Positions 41,362 to 50,507 of a stretch of DNA of 64,000 nt are shown in pieces. Within the stretch, counting starts at the first letter, position 1. Each line of letters opens with the position of its first letter. The translations under genes were made by a program, and so were the position numbers. The DNA is from Thermosulfurimonas marina (GTDB lineage Bacteria; Desulfobacterota; Thermodesulfobacteria; Thermodesulfobacteriales; Thermodesulfobacteriaceae). The stretch spans positions 1,426,001 to 1,490,000 of the forward strand of contig NZ_CP042909.1 of assembly GCF_012317585.1 (NCBI RefSeq), written 5' to 3'. The notes under the pieces are model-generated. The model was given only the letters and a program-made list of their open reading frames with translations. It was not told where the DNA came from and searched no databases.

Positions 41362-41386
41362 GGGATTTTGCCCGGTAAAGATCTCA

Positions 41387-41417
41387 AGGGGCGGCCGCAA
41401 GGCCGCCCCTTTTTCTT
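41387..41417 (+). terminator. Terminator of porin gene
   Basis: AGGGGCGGCC (41387-41396) pairs with GGCCGCCCCT (41401-41410), a perfect 10-bp stem with loop GCAA, followed by TTTTCTTT. Confidence 0.92.
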
Positions 41418-41423
41418 TGGGCC

Positions 41424-41453
41424 TTTACTTTTTTCCCGTGGCGGCTTTAATAT
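41424..41453 (+). promoter_or_regulatory. Promoter placed for a leaderless start of the HhH/DUF4124 gene
   Basis: TTTACT (41424-41429), an 18-base spacer and TAATAT (41448-41453). The ATG at 41460 begins seven bases after the -10, the normal transcription start distance, and no SD exists between them. Confidence 0.5.
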
Positions 41454-41459
41454 TTTTTG

Positions 41460-42323
41460 ATGAGGCTGAAAGGGTTCTTTCTGGGCGCGGTCCTTTTTCT
41501 CTTTCTGGCCCTTCCCCTCTGGGCGCTTGATCCCAACCGGGCCTCGGTGGAGGAGCTGGCCGCCCTTCCGGGGATCGGCCGGGGCCTGGCCCGGCGCATC
41601 GTGGAGTATCGCCGGCAACACGGGCCCTTCCGGAGCCCGGAAGACCTCTTGAAGGTAAAAGGGATCGGCCCCCGGCGCCTGGAACGCCTGCGCCCCTATC
41701 TGGAATTTCCGGAAAGCCCTCCCTCCGGGATGAAGGTATCCGCAGGAGAGGCCTCCCCGGCCCCGGGCCGGTCCTACATCTACCGCTGGGTGGACGAGAA
41801 AGGGGTGGTGCATTTTACGGAATTTCCGGAGGAGATCCCCCCTCGCTTTCGCTCCCGGGCCGAAAGGATCCCCTTTCCCGCCGGAAGCCCTCGGGCGGAG
41901 GCCCCTCCGGCCCCCTCCCCGGAGACTCCAGGGCCGGCCAGAGAGCCCTCCCGTCCCAAGACGGACATTCTGGGCCGGGACCTTAAGTGGTATCGGGAAG
42001 AAGTCCTGCGCCTGGTCAAGGAAAGGGACCGGCTCCGCCGGCAGATCGAGGAGAACAGGCAGGCCATGCGTCTTCTGCACGGGGGCTCTCCCATTGCCCG
42101 CCGGGGAACCCGCACCGAATACGGGATCAAGCTGGGCCAGGGGCCCATTTTGCGCCGCTGGGCGGAATACAAGCGCCTGCGACGCATCAATCAGGAGCTG
42201 GAAAAGCGTCTTTCCGAGGTGGAATATCGCCTGCGCAAAGGCCTCTATCGCGAGGCCCTGCGCACCTACGCCCCGGAAGAGGTCCTCAGGTATCTAAAGG
42301 AGGTCCGCAAGCGCCTGAAGTAG
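41460..42323 (+). CDS. Exported ComEA-like helix-hairpin-helix protein with DUF4124 domain
   Basis: The 287-residue protein has a signal peptide or anchor (about 1-22). A double helix-hairpin-helix DNA-binding domain follows (about 25-80; LPGIGRGLARRIVEY and VKGIGPRRLERLRPY), as in the competence protein ComEA. A DUF4124-type beta motif comes next (YIYRWVDEKGVVHFTEFP, 106-123), then a Pro-rich linker and a charged coiled coil to the end. The combination of HhH and DUF4124 is unusual. A role in DNA uptake or envelope DNA binding is inferred from the first domain only. The 3' end overlaps the cobD-like gene by 30 bases. Confidence 0.75.
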   Translation: MRLKGFFLGAVLFLFLALPLWALDPNRASVEELAALPGIGRGLARRIVEYRRQHGPFRSPEDLLKVKGIGPRRLERLRPYLEFPESPPSGMKVSAGEASPAPGRSYIYRWVDEKGVVHFTEFPEEIPPRFRSRAERIPFPAGSPRAEAPPAPSPETPGPAREPSRPKTDILGRDLKWYREEVLRLVKERDRLRRQIEENRQAMRLLHGGSPIARRGTRTEYGIKLGQGPILRRWAEYKRLRRINQELEKRLSEVEYRLRKGLYREALRTYAPEEVLRYLKEVRKRLK

Positions 42324-43355
42324 GCGGTCGTTTTCTGCCGGGCTCCGCAGGGCAAAGCGCAAAAAGTTTTCCGAAAGACCCCGGAAGTTTCCGCAGACCC
42401 GTACCAGGATCTTCCGCTTAAGAAGCTCTTCAAAAATCCTTTCCCCGGAAAGATTCTCCGGAAGCTTGGTCAGGACGAAGTTGGCCTCCGAGGGAAAGAC
42501 CCGAAGCCCCAGGGCCGAAAGTCCTTGAGCCAGGCGCGGCCTTTCCTCCCGCACCAGGGCTCTTACCCTTTCCTCGTGGTCCTTTCGGGAAAGGAGAAAG
42601 GGGCCGGCCACCTGGGCCAGACGATTGACCGCCCAGGGGAGTTGCCAGTCCGAAAGGACCCCCCCCAGAGGGCCTTCGGCCGCGGCAAAGCCCAGCCTCA
42701 GGCCCGGCACCCGATAGATCTTGGAAAAGGAAAAGAGGACCACCAGATTTTCGGGGAAGGGGTCTAGGGTAAGAAGGCTTTCCCTTTCTTCGGCGGCAAA
42801 AGGAAGATAGGACTCATCCACCACAAAGGTGGCCTCCGGAAAGGAATAGATCAGCTCGGAAAGGGAGGCCCGAGGGAGGAAGACTCCGGTGGGGTTGTTG
42901 GGGTTGCAAAGGAAGACCAGATCTTTCGGCCGGATTTCTCGGGTGAGCTCCTTAAGAGGGGGATGGAAGAGGTCTTCTTCTCGGGCAAAGAGGATCTTTA
43001 CCGGGACTTGGGCGGCCCGGGAGGCGTCTTCATAGTCGGCGTAGGTGGGGGCCAGGATGAGGACCCGGCGGGGCCCCAAGGCCCGGGGCAGGGCAAAGAT
43101 CCACTCCGTGGTCCCGGAGGAGGGGAGGTAGCGCTCCGGAGCCCCTCCGAAACGGGCGGCCAGGGCCTCCCGCAGGCTGAAACTGTCGGCCTCCGGGAGG
43201 CGTTCGATCTCGGAAAGGTGGGCGGAAAGGAGTTCGTAGAGGCCTTCCGGAGGGGGAAGGGGGCTCACGTTGCTACTAAAATCCAGGATCTCTTCCGGGG
43301 CCAGGGAAAGGGCCCGGGCCAGGTGATAGACCTCGCCTCCGTGTCCTCGGATCAA
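42294..43355 (-). CDS. CobD-like PLP-dependent aminotransferase/threonine-phosphate decarboxylase
   Basis: Fold-type I PLP enzyme of 353 residues. The start IRGHGGEVYHLARAL is typical of L-threonine-O-3-phosphate decarboxylase (CobD) of cobalamin synthesis rather than of HisC. The PLP lysine is in VVLFSFSKIYRVPGLRLG, and CNPNNPTGVFL and VDESYLPF are further active-site motifs. TTG at 43355 overlaps the formyltransferase stop (TTGA); the open frame further upstream is not conserved. No other cobalamin gene is adjacent, so a HisC-like activity cannot be excluded. Confidence 0.78.
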   Translation of the reverse strand: MIRGHGGEVYHLARALSLAPEEILDFSSNVSPLPPPEGLYELLSAHLSEIERLPEADSFSLREALAARFGGAPERYLPSSGTTEWIFALPRALGPRRVLILAPTYADYEDASRAAQVPVKILFAREEDLFHPPLKELTREIRPKDLVFLCNPNNPTGVFLPRASLSELIYSFPEATFVVDESYLPFAAEERESLLTLDPFPENLVVLFSFSKIYRVPGLRLGFAAAEGPLGGVLSDWQLPWAVNRLAQVAGPFLLSRKDHEERVRALVREERPRLAQGLSALGLRVFPSEANFVLTKLPENLSGERIFEELLKRKILVRVCGNFRGLSENFLRFALRSPAENDRLLQALADLL

Positions 43356-44143
43356 CGCCAGGCCCCGGTGCGGAGGTGCTCCTCGATCCTTGCGGAAAGA
43401 TCCAGGGGGAGTTCCGGGCTTTCCCAAGAGATCTCCCCCTCGGCAAAGGCCTTGAGGGTGTAAACGATGAGGGGAAGTTCCCGCCGGACCCCTTCCTCCC
43501 GGATCCGGCCAAAGAGGGGCAGGCTTTCTCCTTCTTCGGCCTGGAGGGCGGAAAGCCCCTTGCGCAGAAGCTTTTCCTCGCAGGCCTCCCAGAGGGGAAG
43601 GAAATCCGGGGTGCGCAGGCTGAAGCGATAAAAGGTGGCCGCCGGGCCTTCGTCAAGCACCGGGGTCACCCGGTGCATCATGGCCCCGGTCTCCGCGGCC
43701 CGGGCGGAGATGAGCTGCCAGATCACCTCCTGCCAGGTCCCTTTGGGGCCTCCGGGAAGGGCCGGATGGAGGTTCAGCATGGGAAGCCTGGTGCACATCT
43801 CCTCGGAGACCACCCACATGTAGCCCGCAAGCACTACGAGATCTACTTCCTCGGGAAGGATCTCGAGGACCCGGGCGTGATAGACCCTCCGCCAGGCCTC
43901 CCGATCCTTCCGGCGGAGTTCGGGCTCGAATTCCCGGGCCGAAAGGTGGACCGTGGGAAGCCCCAGCTTTTGGCAGAGTTCAAAAAAGAGGTCCGATTCC
44001 CGATCCTCTCCCGGTCTGCGGCTCACAAAGACATAGGCAATCCTTGCCGGGAGGAACCCTTCCTGAATGCGGGCCTGGACCGTCTCCAGAAGGAGTCGGG
44101 CCGCTTCGTCCCTTCCCGTAGAAAACCAACCCAGCCGGTACAT
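43352..44143 (-). CDS. PurN-like formyltransferase family protein with C-terminal extension
   Basis: The 263-residue protein has the formyltransferase core: LVVLAGYMWVVSEEM, the active-site NLHPALPGGPKGTW and GAMMHRVTPVLDEGP. This fits phosphoribosylglycinamide formyltransferase-like enzymes, which use 10-formyl-tetrahydrofolate. PurN is usually about 200 residues; here about 60 extra C-terminal residues are present, and the N-terminus starts YRLGWFSTGRDEAARLL, unlike true PurN. It may be a paralogue with a different substrate. It lies nine bases downstream of dgt. Confidence 0.75.
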   Translation of the reverse strand: MYRLGWFSTGRDEAARLLLETVQARIQEGFLPARIAYVFVSRRPGEDRESDLFFELCQKLGLPTVHLSAREFEPELRRKDREAWRRVYHARVLEILPEEVDLVVLAGYMWVVSEEMCTRLPMLNLHPALPGGPKGTWQEVIWQLISARAAETGAMMHRVTPVLDEGPAATFYRFSLRTPDFLPLWEACEEKLLRKGLSALQAEEGESLPLFGRIREEGVRRELPLIVYTLKAFAEGEISWESPELPLDLSARIEEHLRTGAWR

Positions 44144-44152
44144 GTTCTCCTT

Positions 44153-45214
44153 TTAGTCTCCCCGGTCCGCACCTGTCAAGGTAATGGGGTAGGGGCGGGG
44201 GAGAAAGAGTTTCTCGTAAAGATATAGGGCGTAGCGGTCGGTCATGCCGGCGATGAAGTCGCAGACCATGCGTTCTTTGTAGATCCCCTCCTCGTAGCAG
44301 GGCATCTCCTTTTCCCAGACGCTTTCCTGGCGCAGGTAATATTCAAAGAGATCGATCAGGACCCGGCGGGCTTTTTCGAACTCCCGGCGCACCTCCCGGG
44401 CCCGGTAGACCCTCTCGAAAAGAAACTCCCGGAGTTCGCTCAGGGCCCGCAGCACCCGCTCCGAGAGGTGGAGACGGCCGTCCCCGGCGGCCAGGGTTTC
44501 CTGCACCGTGTCCTGGACCACGGTGTTGATCCGGGCCGCATGGCGGTGCCCCAGGATCTGGAGGCAATCTTTAGGGATGTCCCTTTCCCGGATGATTCCC
44601 GCCCGGAGGGCGTCGTCCAGATCGTGATTCACGTAAGCGATGAGGTCTGCCAGGCGCACCACCTGGGCCTCCAGGGTGAGCGGGGGATCGTCTTCGGGAG
44701 AGAGTATGGGCCCCAGGCCCTTGGAGTGTTTGAGGATTCCGTCCCGTACCTCGTGGGTCAGATTGAGCCCCCGGCCCTCCTTTTCCAGACAATCTACCAC
44801 CCGCAGGCTCTGCTCGTAGTGGCGAAAGCCTCCGGGCATGAGTTCGTTCAGGACCTCTTCTCCGGCGTGTCCGAAGGGGGTATGGCCCAGGTCGTGGCCC
44901 AGGGCGATGGCTTCGGTAAGGTCCTCATTGAGCCTCAGGGCCCGGGCCATGGTACGGGCGATCTGGGCCACCTCCAGGGTGTGGGTGAGGCGGGTGCGGT
45001 AGTGGTCCCCGGTGGGGGCCAGGAAGACCTGGGTCTTGTGTTTGAGGCGCCGAAAGGCCTTACTGTGGATGATGCGGTCCCGGTCCCGTTGAAAGCAGGT
45101 GCGCAGGGGGCATTCCGCTTCCGGACGCAGTCTTCCCCGAGACCGGGCGGCCTTCGCCGCCCAGGGCGAAAGAAATTCTTCCTCCAGGGCCTCCCATCTC
45201 TCCCGCGGAGTCAT
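44153..45214 (-). CDS. dgt: Deoxyguanosinetriphosphate triphosphohydrolase-like HD protein
   Basis: Dgt-type enzymes cut dNTPs to deoxynucleoside and triphosphate. The HD metal motif is spread over [14 protein letters not shown] and [17 protein letters not shown], and the early segment [11 protein letters not shown] is conserved. At 353 residues it matches the shorter Dgt-like group. ATG at 45214 is preceded by a 37-base gap to the queA stop. Substrate preference among dNTPs is unknown. Confidence 0.92.
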   Translation of the reverse strand: MTPRERWEALEEEFLSPWAAKAARSRGRLRPEAECPLRTCFQRDRDRIIHSKAFRRLKHKTQVFLAPTGDHYRTRLTHTLEVAQIARTMARALRLNEDLTEAIALGHDLGHTPFGHAGEEVLNELMPGGFRHYEQSLRVVDCLEKEGRGLNLTHEVRDGILKHSKGLGPILSPEDDPPLTLEAQVVRLADLIAYVNHDLDDALRAGIIRERDIPKDCLQILGHRHAARINTVVQDTVQETLAAGDGRLHLSERVLRALSELREFLFERVYRAREVRREFEKARRVLIDLFEYYLRQESVWEKEMPCYEEGIYKERMVCDFIAGMTDRYALYLYEKLFLPRPYPITLTGADRGD

Positions 45215-45251
45215 TTTTTTCCGGCTCTCGGTTTATTTTATCCCGCCCGAT

Positions 45252-46343
45252 TTACAAAATCAGCATGGCATCGCCGTAGGAATAGAAGCGGTAGCCCCGC
45301 CGGATGGCCTCCCGGTAGGCCGAAAGGATGCGCCGGCGGCCGGCAAAGGCCGAAACCAGGATAAGAAGGCTGGAGCGCGGGAGGTGGAAGTTGGTCACCA
45401 GGGCCTCCACCACCCGGAAGGTAAAACCCGGATAGATATAAAGATCGCACCAACCCCGGCGCGGACGCAACTCTCCGGAAAGAGCGGCCCATTCCAGGGC
45501 CCGCACCGTGGTGGTCCCCACGGCCACCACCCGCCCCCTCTCCCGGCGAGTCTCCTCTACGGCCCTTACCGTTTCCTCCGGCACCTCCACAAACTCTTCG
45601 TGGAGGCGGTGCTGGCGGATATCCGGACTCTTTACCGGGGCAAAAGTCCCGTAGCCCACGTGTAGGGTGAGGAAGGAAAGTCGCACTCCCCGGGCCTTGA
45701 GCCTTTCCAGAAGTTCTTGGGAAAAGTGGAGTCCGGCGGTGGGGGCGGCCACGGAGCCCTCGCGCCGGGCATACACCGTCTGGTAGCGCAGGAAATCCTC
45801 GGGCTGGGGTTCCCTTTTGATATAAGGGGGAAGGGGAGCGAGCCCCACCTTCTTGATGGCCGAAAGGAGGTCCTCCGGGCCCTCAAAAAGGAGTTGCAAC
45901 TCCCCCTCCGGACTCAGCGAAAGGACCCGGGCCGCAAGTTCTTCGGAAAAGATGACCCGGTAGCCCGGAAAGAGCTTTTTCCCCCGGTAAAGGGCCGGGA
46001 CAGGCTTTCCGGGCTCCGGCAGCCGGAGGAGGAGGATCTCCACCCGGCCACCGGTCTCCTTGCGTCCCGGGAGCCGGGCGGGAAAGACCCGGGTGTCGTT
46101 CAATACCAGGAGATCGCCCAGACGGAGATACTCTTCAATGGCGGCGAAGGAGTCCCGGTGTTCGAGGCGGCCGCTTTCCCGATGGAGGACCAGAAGACGC
46201 GAGGCCTCGCGTCGTTCCGCCGGCCGATAGGCGATGAGTTCTTCCGGAAGCTCATAATCGTAAGCCTCAAGCCGGAACTCCTCCGGAATCTCCGAGGAGA
46301 TATTTTCGGAGAAACTCCCGATTCTCGCGTGTGATTTTTTCAT
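45252..46343 (-). CDS. queA: S-adenosylmethionine:tRNA ribosyltransferase-isomerase
   Basis: QueA makes epoxyqueuosine at the wobble base of tRNAs reading NAY codons. YDYELPEELIAYRP, LVLNDTRVFPARL, AAPTAGLHF and LHVGYGTFAPV are family motifs. ATG at 46343 gives 363 residues, about 20 more than usual at the N-terminus, and overlaps glnE by 77 bases. No other standard start codon fits the family start better, so either the overlap is real or a non-standard start (ATT near the glnE stop) is used. Confidence 0.9.
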   Translation of the reverse strand: MKKSHARIGSFSENISSEIPEEFRLEAYDYELPEELIAYRPAERREASRLLVLHRESGRLEHRDSFAAIEEYLRLGDLLVLNDTRVFPARLPGRKETGGRVEILLLRLPEPGKPVPALYRGKKLFPGYRVIFSEELAARVLSLSPEGELQLLFEGPEDLLSAIKKVGLAPLPPYIKREPQPEDFLRYQTVYARREGSVAAPTAGLHFSQELLERLKARGVRLSFLTLHVGYGTFAPVKSPDIRQHRLHEEFVEVPEETVRAVEETRRERGRVVAVGTTTVRALEWAALSGELRPRRGWCDLYIYPGFTFRVVEALVTNFHLPRSSLLILVSAFAGRRRILSAYREAIRRGYRFYSYGDAMLIL

Positions 46344-48990
46344 AGCGCTCGCGCACCTCGGGGCCTAGATAGGGAACGAGCCCGGAAAGGGCCTCCCGGG
46401 GATAGAGAGGGTCTTCCTCCCGGGGGTCGAAAAGAAGGATAAGGTATTGTTCTACCGCTCGCAAGAAGGCGTAGTGTTCCCGAAGGGCGGGGCCCTCGGG
46501 AAGGAGTCCGAGGAGTTTTGGGGTACGCGTTTCGGTAAATTCCGGGGTCTGAGAGAGCCGGCGCAGGGCTGCGGCCATGGCCAGGAACTCTAGGTCGGCG
46601 AGCGCCCCGTAGCCCAGCTTGGGAGAGAAAGATCTCTCGTCCTCTCGGGCCCGCTCCCTTTCCATGTAAAGACGCATCTCGTAAAGTTCCCGAGCCTCGG
46701 CCTCCGAAAGCCCCTTTCGGGCCAGTTCTTTTCTTACGGCCAGGTTGGTGCGGCGGCCCAAGTCCCGATCTCCGGCCAGGGGCCGCAGGCGGACAGCCGC
46801 AGCCCTTTCCCAGAGCCGAGCCTCCTCCCGATAATAGGTGAGAAGCCCGGAAAGGGAGCTTACCAGCGGCCCCTTACGCCCTTCGGGCCGCAGACGAGCG
46901 TCCACCGGATAGCCCTCCCCCTCGGGGGTCTTGAGCGTGAGGTAGGAAAGATAACGCTGGGCCACCCGGCTCCAGTAATAACCGGCCTCAGGAGGTCCTT
47001 CGTAGACGAAAAGGAGGTCCAGATCGGAACGGAAGCCCATCTCCCGGGCCCCGAGCTTTCCCAGAGCCAGCACGGCGAAGGGTCCCGGGGGCGGACCGTG
47101 TTTTTCCCGCACTTCCCGGAGCACGATCTCCAGGGTTAGACGGGCAAAAACTTTGGCCAGGCGGGTGAGTTCCTCGGTGGCCTTTTCCACGGTGAGGAGG
47201 CCTTCGAGACAGCCGGCGGCGGTACGGAAGCATGTTTCGTTTTTGAGGATCCTCAGGGTCCCCAAGGCCTCGTCCAGGGGAAGGCCCTGGAGCATGGAAG
47301 CCAGGGCCTCGGGCTTTTGGGGGGCTTCGGGTTCAAAAAGGGCCTCCACCGCCCGGGGTTCTCCTTCGGTCAGGTACCAGAGATATTCCGAACGGGAAAG
47401 GAGCCTCAGGAGGCGGGGGAGGCCCTCGGGGGCCTTTTCCAGGGCCGAAAGGAGGCTCAGGCGTCCACCCAGGCGGTCAAAAAAGGTGAGAAACCGGGAG
47501 AGGGCCCGGCCGCGGTCCTCTTCGGCCAGTACGGCTTCAAAAAGCAGGGGAAGAAGGCGCCTTAGGATTTGGGCCTTGCGGGTAAGTAAAGGCCCTCGGG
47601 AGGAAAGCTTTCGCCGGAGCTCGTCCAGAAGGTGTTCGGGGATCTCCGCACAGGCTGCGGCCTGCGCCAGAGGACCGTTTTCGTAGACGGCTTTGACCAG
47701 AAGCTCTACCACTTCCGATCTTTCCCGGGGGCAGGTGGGGGCCAGGAAGGCCCCGAAGGCCCGGGAAACCTCCTCGCGGATGCGGGAAAGGTGCTCCAGG
47801 AAGGACTTTTCGTCTTCAAAGCCGAGGCTTTGGGCCAAAAGGAGCCGGGCCAGAGGTTCTTTCGGAAGGCGGAAGGTCTGCTGAAAGTGGCGGGTCTGGA
47901 GGCGGTGTTCCACGGTGCGCAGGAAGAGGTAGGCTTCCCGGAGGCGCCGGGCTTCTTCCTCCTTCAGGATGCCCCGTCGGCGCAGGCGGGCCAGGGCGGC
48001 CAGCACCCGCCGGCTGCGCAACTCCGGGTGTTTCCCTCCGTAGATAGCCTGGAGACCCTGGACCAGGAACTCCACCTCCCGGATCCCGCCCCGGCCCACC
48101 TTGAGGTCCTCCTCGGCCCCCCGGCGGCGGGCCTCCCGCTGGATGCGTTCTTTAAGATCCCGCAGGTGTTCCAGGAAGGCAAAATCCAGATACCGGGGAT
48201 AGATTACCGGACGCAGGGCTGCAAGAAGGGCGTATCCGGCGGCCAGATTCCCGGCCACCGGACGGGCCCGGATGAGGGCCAGGCGCTCGAAGGGATGACT
48301 GGCGTAAAGATAGTAGTCTCGGGCGTAGCGCAGGCTTACCGCCAACTCTCCTTCTTTCCCTCCGGGGCGCAAGCGCAGGTCCACCTTCCAGAGGCGGTCG
48401 CCCTCAAAGAGGGTGTCGAGAAGCCGGGTAAGGGTCTCGAAGACCTGGATGGCCCGGAGCTTATCCACTCCGGGGAGAAAAAAGTAGGCCAGATCGAGGT
48501 CGGAGGCGTAGTTGAGTTCCCGACCGCCGAATTTCCCGAAGGCCAGCACCACCAAGTCCTCGGGGGAAAGGCCCTTCCAGCGGGCCAGGGTCCTGAGGGC
48601 CGAGGAGACCAGGGCCTCGGCCAGCCGGGTCACCCGCCGGGCGGTGAGCTCAAAGGATTCTCCAGCCAGATCCCGGGCCAGGATCTTGAGAATTTCGCGT
48701 TGTTTCAGGGGAAGAAGTCCCCGGGCCGCTTCCCGCAGTCCCCGGGCCTGGGAAAGGGCCAGGCGGGCCTCCTGCGAAAGCTCCCGGGCTCCGAGAATTC
48801 TCAGGGGCTCCGGGCGAAGGAAAGGGGCCAGGATCTCGGATCGGGTGGTGAGAAGACGTGCGGCATAGGGAGAAAAGGTGAGAAGCTTTGCAAGATAAGG
48901 AAAATGGGGAGAGGCCCGGGCGGCCCTAAGGACCTGCGGGCCCAGGTTTTCGGAAAGACGTTCCAGTTGCCTCTCAAGGAGTTCTTCCAC
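46267..48990 (-). CDS. glnE: Bifunctional glutamine synthetase adenylyltransferase/deadenylase
   Basis: GlnE switches glutamine synthetase activity by adding and removing AMP. Two nucleotidyltransferase domains are visible: an N-terminal one with LVVLAFGKFGGRELNYASDLD (motif split: FGKFGGRELN then YASDLDLAY), and a C-terminal one with LALGKLGAREM and FRSDLDLLF. Each is followed by a helical regulatory region. The 907-residue length is normal. It begins two bases after ccsB. No glnA or glnB is in the window. Confidence 0.95.
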   Translation of the reverse strand: MEELLERQLERLSENLGPQVLRAARASPHFPYLAKLLTFSPYAARLLTTRSEILAPFLRPEPLRILGARELSQEARLALSQARGLREAARGLLPLKQREILKILARDLAGESFELTARRVTRLAEALVSSALRTLARWKGLSPEDLVVLAFGKFGGRELNYASDLDLAYFFLPGVDKLRAIQVFETLTRLLDTLFEGDRLWKVDLRLRPGGKEGELAVSLRYARDYYLYASHPFERLALIRARPVAGNLAAGYALLAALRPVIYPRYLDFAFLEHLRDLKERIQREARRRGAEEDLKVGRGGIREVEFLVQGLQAIYGGKHPELRSRRVLAALARLRRRGILKEEEARRLREAYLFLRTVEHRLQTRHFQQTFRLPKEPLARLLLAQSLGFEDEKSFLEHLSRIREEVSRAFGAFLAPTCPRERSEVVELLVKAVYENGPLAQAAACAEIPEHLLDELRRKLSSRGPLLTRKAQILRRLLPLLFEAVLAEEDRGRALSRFLTFFDRLGGRLSLLSALEKAPEGLPRLLRLLSRSEYLWYLTEGEPRAVEALFEPEAPQKPEALASMLQGLPLDEALGTLRILKNETCFRTAAGCLEGLLTVEKATEELTRLAKVFARLTLEIVLREVREKHGPPPGPFAVLALGKLGAREMGFRSDLDLLFVYEGPPEAGYYWSRVAQRYLSYLTLKTPEGEGYPVDARLRPEGRKGPLVSSLSGLLTYYREEARLWERAAAVRLRPLAGDRDLGRRTNLAVRKELARKGLSEAEARELYEMRLYMERERAREDERSFSPKLGYGALADLEFLAMAAALRRLSQTPEFTETRTPKLLGLLPEGPALREHYAFLRAVEQYLILLFDPREEDPLYPREALSGLVPYLGPEVRERYEKITRENREFLRKYLLGDSGGVPA

Positions 48991-48992
48991 AC

Positions 48993-49913
48993 TTAAGAGG
49001 AGGAAGCGTAGCTATGGAGCCCCGAGAGCCAGAAGTTCACCCCGAAATAGGTGAAAAGGACGGCGGCAAAACCTATGATGGCCAGGCCGGCCATGCGTTT
49101 TCCGGTCCAGCTCCGGGTAAGCCGGGCGTGGATGGCCGCGGCATAGATAAACCAGGTGATAAGAGACCAGGTCTCCTTGGGGTCCCAGCTCCAGTAGGAG
49201 CCCCAAGCCTGATCCGCCCAGACCGCCCCGGTGATGATCCCCACGGTGAGCCAGAAAAATCCGAAGAGGATGACTTTATACATGAGGTTGTCCAGGACCT
49301 CCTTTCCGGGCACATAGCGCCAGAGGGAATCCTCTCCGGGGTTCTTGGGGCGCAGGAGGTAGAGCCATCCCAGGCCGAAGGCCACGGCAAAGGCCCCGTA
49401 GCCCAGAAAACAGGTGATCACGTGGGCGGTAAGCCAGTTGCTCTGAAGGGCCGGGACCAGGGGCTCGATCTCACTGTTGGTGGCAAAGGAGGCGTAGGCC
49501 ATGATCAGGGCCGCGATGGGCGCCACGAAGGCCCCTAGGATGCGCCCGCCGAATTTGAGCTCCAGAAAGAGATAGACGGCCATGGTGGCCCAGGCAAAGA
49601 AGATGAGAGATTCATAAAGGTTGGAAAGGGGGATATGCCCATAGCCCAACTGGTGCGACTCCCACCAGCGAAGGCCCCACCCGGCGGTGTTGAGAAGGAG
49701 CCCGGCCCAGGCTACGGCCGAGGCCACCCGTCCCATACCCTCCCAGCGGAAGATCCAGTAGAGGAGATAGCCCACCCCAGCCCCCAGATAGATGAAAGTG
49801 ACCAGGCTTAGAAGGAAGGCGTGAGAGATAGCGGGGGAGTGCCCCTTAAAGGCTAGAAACCCGTAAAGAAGAAGGGCCAAACCCAAACCTCCGAGAATTT
49901 CTTTGAGCCTCAT
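48993..49913 (-). CDS. ccsB: Cytochrome c biogenesis protein CcsB/ResC type (system II haem lyase part)
   Basis: This multi-pass membrane protein moves haem out and helps attach it to c-type cytochromes. The haem-handling WWD-like segment is WGSYWSWDPKETWSLITW near residues 235-255, and conserved His residues flank it. About eight hydrophobic helices are seen in 306 residues. The expected partner (ResB/CcsA-type) is not adjacent. The periplasmic cytochrome c peroxidase at 11564 is a likely client. It leads the run ccsB-glnE-queA. Confidence 0.9.
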   Translation of the reverse strand: MRLKEILGGLGLALLLYGFLAFKGHSPAISHAFLLSLVTFIYLGAGVGYLLYWIFRWEGMGRVASAVAWAGLLLNTAGWGLRWWESHQLGYGHIPLSNLYESLIFFAWATMAVYLFLELKFGGRILGAFVAPIAALIMAYASFATNSEIEPLVPALQSNWLTAHVITCFLGYGAFAVAFGLGWLYLLRPKNPGEDSLWRYVPGKEVLDNLMYKVILFGFFWLTVGIITGAVWADQAWGSYWSWDPKETWSLITWFIYAAAIHARLTRSWTGKRMAGLAIIGFAAVLFTYFGVNFWLSGLHSYASSS

Positions 49914-49939
49914 CCTGGCCTCCTTTCAAATTTGGGAGC

Positions 49940-49948
49940 ATTCTAACA
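49940..49948 (-). promoter_or_regulatory. Extended -10 promoter of ccsB-glnE-queA
   Basis: On the minus strand TGT-TAGAAT (49948-49940) is an extended -10. The start would be near 49933, 20 bases before the ccsB ATG, with SD AAAGGAGG in between. The -35 region is weak. Confidence 0.6.
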
Positions 49949-50006
49949 CGGAAAACGGAGCCCAGAAACCTTGCCGAAGGACCGAAGATGGGTAAACTTA
50001 CGGGCC

Positions 50007-50507
50007 ATGGAAAGGAAGGTCCTCTGGGCTCCCTGGCGGGCGGAGTACGTGGGAGGAAAGAAGGAGCCGGGATGTATCTTTTGTCCCCCACCGGGAGCCC
50101 TCCCCGACGAAGAGCGCCTCATCCTTTACCGGGACGAAAAGGTCCTGGTCCTCATGAACAAGTTTCCTTACAATACCGGCCATCTTCTGGTTTCTCCGGC
50201 CCGGCATGTGCCGGATCTTACGGATCTCTCCCGACAGGAGTTGGCCGATCTTATGGAAATGGCCCAGCACTGTCTGCGCATCCTGCGCGAGGTTTTGAAG
50301 CCCGATGGTTTCAACGTGGGGTTTAATCTGGGGCGGGTGGCTGGGGCCGGCTATCCGGATCATCTCCACCTCCAGATCGTCCCCCGCTGGGAAGGGGACG
50401 CCAACTTCATGGCCGTGCTCGCGGACATCCGCGTGATTCCCGAGCACCTGGTGGCCACCTACCGCAAGCTCTACCCCTATTTCGAGAGATTGAGGGGCGC
50501 GGGATAA
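50007..50507 (+). CDS. HIT-family protein, Ap4A phosphorylase-like
   Basis: The 166-residue HIT protein has the active-site motif HLHLQ in YPDHLHLQIVPRW and the upstream NKFPYNTGHLLVSPARH. An N-terminal CIFC begins a zinc-binding site. The related branch cleaves diadenosine tetraphosphate. ATG at 50007 begins MERKVLWAPWRAEY, the family start; the open frame further upstream is not conserved. The 3' end overlaps DUF488 by 31 bases. Confidence 0.9.
   Translation: MERKVLWAPWRAEYVGGKKEPGCIFCPPPGALPDEERLILYRDEKVLVLMNKFPYNTGHLLVSPARHVPDLTDLSRQELADLMEMAQHCLRILREVLKPDGFNVGFNLGRVAGAGYPDHLHLQIVPRWEGDANFMAVLADIRVIPEHLVATYRKLYPYFERLRGAG

Noticed and set aside
40189-41400. 403-codon open frame on the minus strand opposite the porin-like gene
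   Set aside because: Shadow of the barrel gene; covers its terminator hairpin and has no SD or motif.
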